From contig DNCF01000043.1 of assembly GCA_003484545.1 (NCBI GenBank), positions 1 to 5,658 of the forward strand: a stretch of DNA of 5,658 nucleotides. The letters run 5' to 3'. This document shows, piece by piece, positions 5,449-5,658 of the stretch. This DNA comes from Massilia sp. (GTDB lineage Bacteria > Pseudomonadota > Gammaproteobacteria > Burkholderiales > Burkholderiaceae_D). The translations under genes and the position numbers were made by a program. Under the pieces are notes generated by a model. That model was not told the DNA's origin. It worked only from the letters and a program-made list of their open reading frames with translations, and made no database searches. Position 1 is the stretch's first letter. Each line of letters opens with the position of its first letter.

Positions 5449-5658
5449 TCAGCGCGCCGGGGTGGCCTGGCGCGCAGGAGCCTTCGAGCGCAGCAGGGGA
5501 TACGGATTGATCGCACCGCCGGCCTCGTAGATGCCGTAGTGCAGGTGGGGCGGCGTGCCGGCCGCGTTCCCGGTGGTGCCGACGTAGCCGAGGATGGTCC
5601 CCGCGCGCACGCGCTGGCCGTTCTCGATGTCGGCGTAGCGGTCCAGGTGGGCATAGTA
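5449..5658 (-). CDS. M23 (LytM-type) peptidase, C-terminal 69 aa (cut by window edge)
   Basis: The C-terminal end of a zinc endopeptidase that cuts peptidoglycan cross-bridges or stem peptides, or a related envelope regulator. The visible part starts YYAHLDRYA, the conserved Y-HL segment with a catalytic His, then NGQRVRAGTILGYVGTTGNA, and PPHLHYGIY, the HxH motif with a catalytic His and a zinc-ligand His. It ends INPYPLLR plus a short basic tail, with stop TGA at 5449-5451. The N-terminal zinc ligands (HxxxD) and any signal or membrane anchor lie beyond the right edge, so I cannot say whether it is active. All C-terminal catalytic residues in view are intact. Frame was read directly from the sequence. 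Confidence 0.9.
   Translation of the reverse strand, partial: YYAHLDRYADIENGQRVRAGTILGYVGTTGNAAGTPPHLHYGIYEAGGAINPYPLLRSKAPARQATPAR

Noticed and set aside
5403..5654. An 83-codon minus-strand frame over the M23 gene
   Set aside because: It is a frame shadow; the frame ending at 5449 carries the YAHL and HLHYG motifs.

Overview
The window looks like a chromosomal segment of a high-GC betaproteobacterium. An Oxalobacteraceae type (Massilia/Duganella/Janthinobacterium-like) is my best guess from codon use and gene families; nothing here is diagnostic. Most genes are strongly GC-rich (44 of 60 bases at 2341-2400, 46 of 60 at 4921-4980). The block at about 3180-4800 is visibly poorer in GC (28 of 60 at 3421-3480, 32 of 60 at 4081-4140).

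Layout, left to right. (1) 1-603, minus strand: the start of a type I methionine aminopeptidase gene, cut by the window edge. It overlaps by ATGA with a 70-aa ParD-like ribbon-helix-helix gene, whose promoter region carries three ATATATG boxes spaced exactly 11 bp apart. (2) 630-1884, minus strand: an AraC-family activator of the PobR type followed 13 bp later by a 100-aa multi-pass membrane protein. (3) 2012-3178, plus strand: pobA, 4-hydroxybenzoate 3-monooxygenase, divergent from pobR. The 127-bp shared intergenic region contains repeats that could be the PobR operator. (4) 3317-4645, plus strand: a tightly linked pair of exported proteins, a 179-aa Sec-exported protein of unknown function and a 259-aa zinc metallopeptidase with a twin-arginine signal. 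(5) 4646-4825: convergent intergenic region. (6) 4826-5658, minus strand: an ankyrin-repeat protein with its own likely promoter, preceded by the C-terminal end of an M23 (LytM-type) peptidase that enters from the right edge.

Functionally, PobR probably senses 4-hydroxybenzoate and switches on PobA, which makes protocatechuate for ring cleavage; no ring-cleavage genes are in view. The ParD-like/map pair looks like a self-regulated, translationally coupled unit in which an antitoxin-type repressor controls an N-terminal methionine excision enzyme instead of a classical toxin. The low-GC pair resembles an acquired accessory module acting outside the cytoplasm. The items most worth a second look are the 11-bp operator array with the ParD-like/map coupling, the exported metallopeptidase pair, and the coenzyme-binding helix of PobA.
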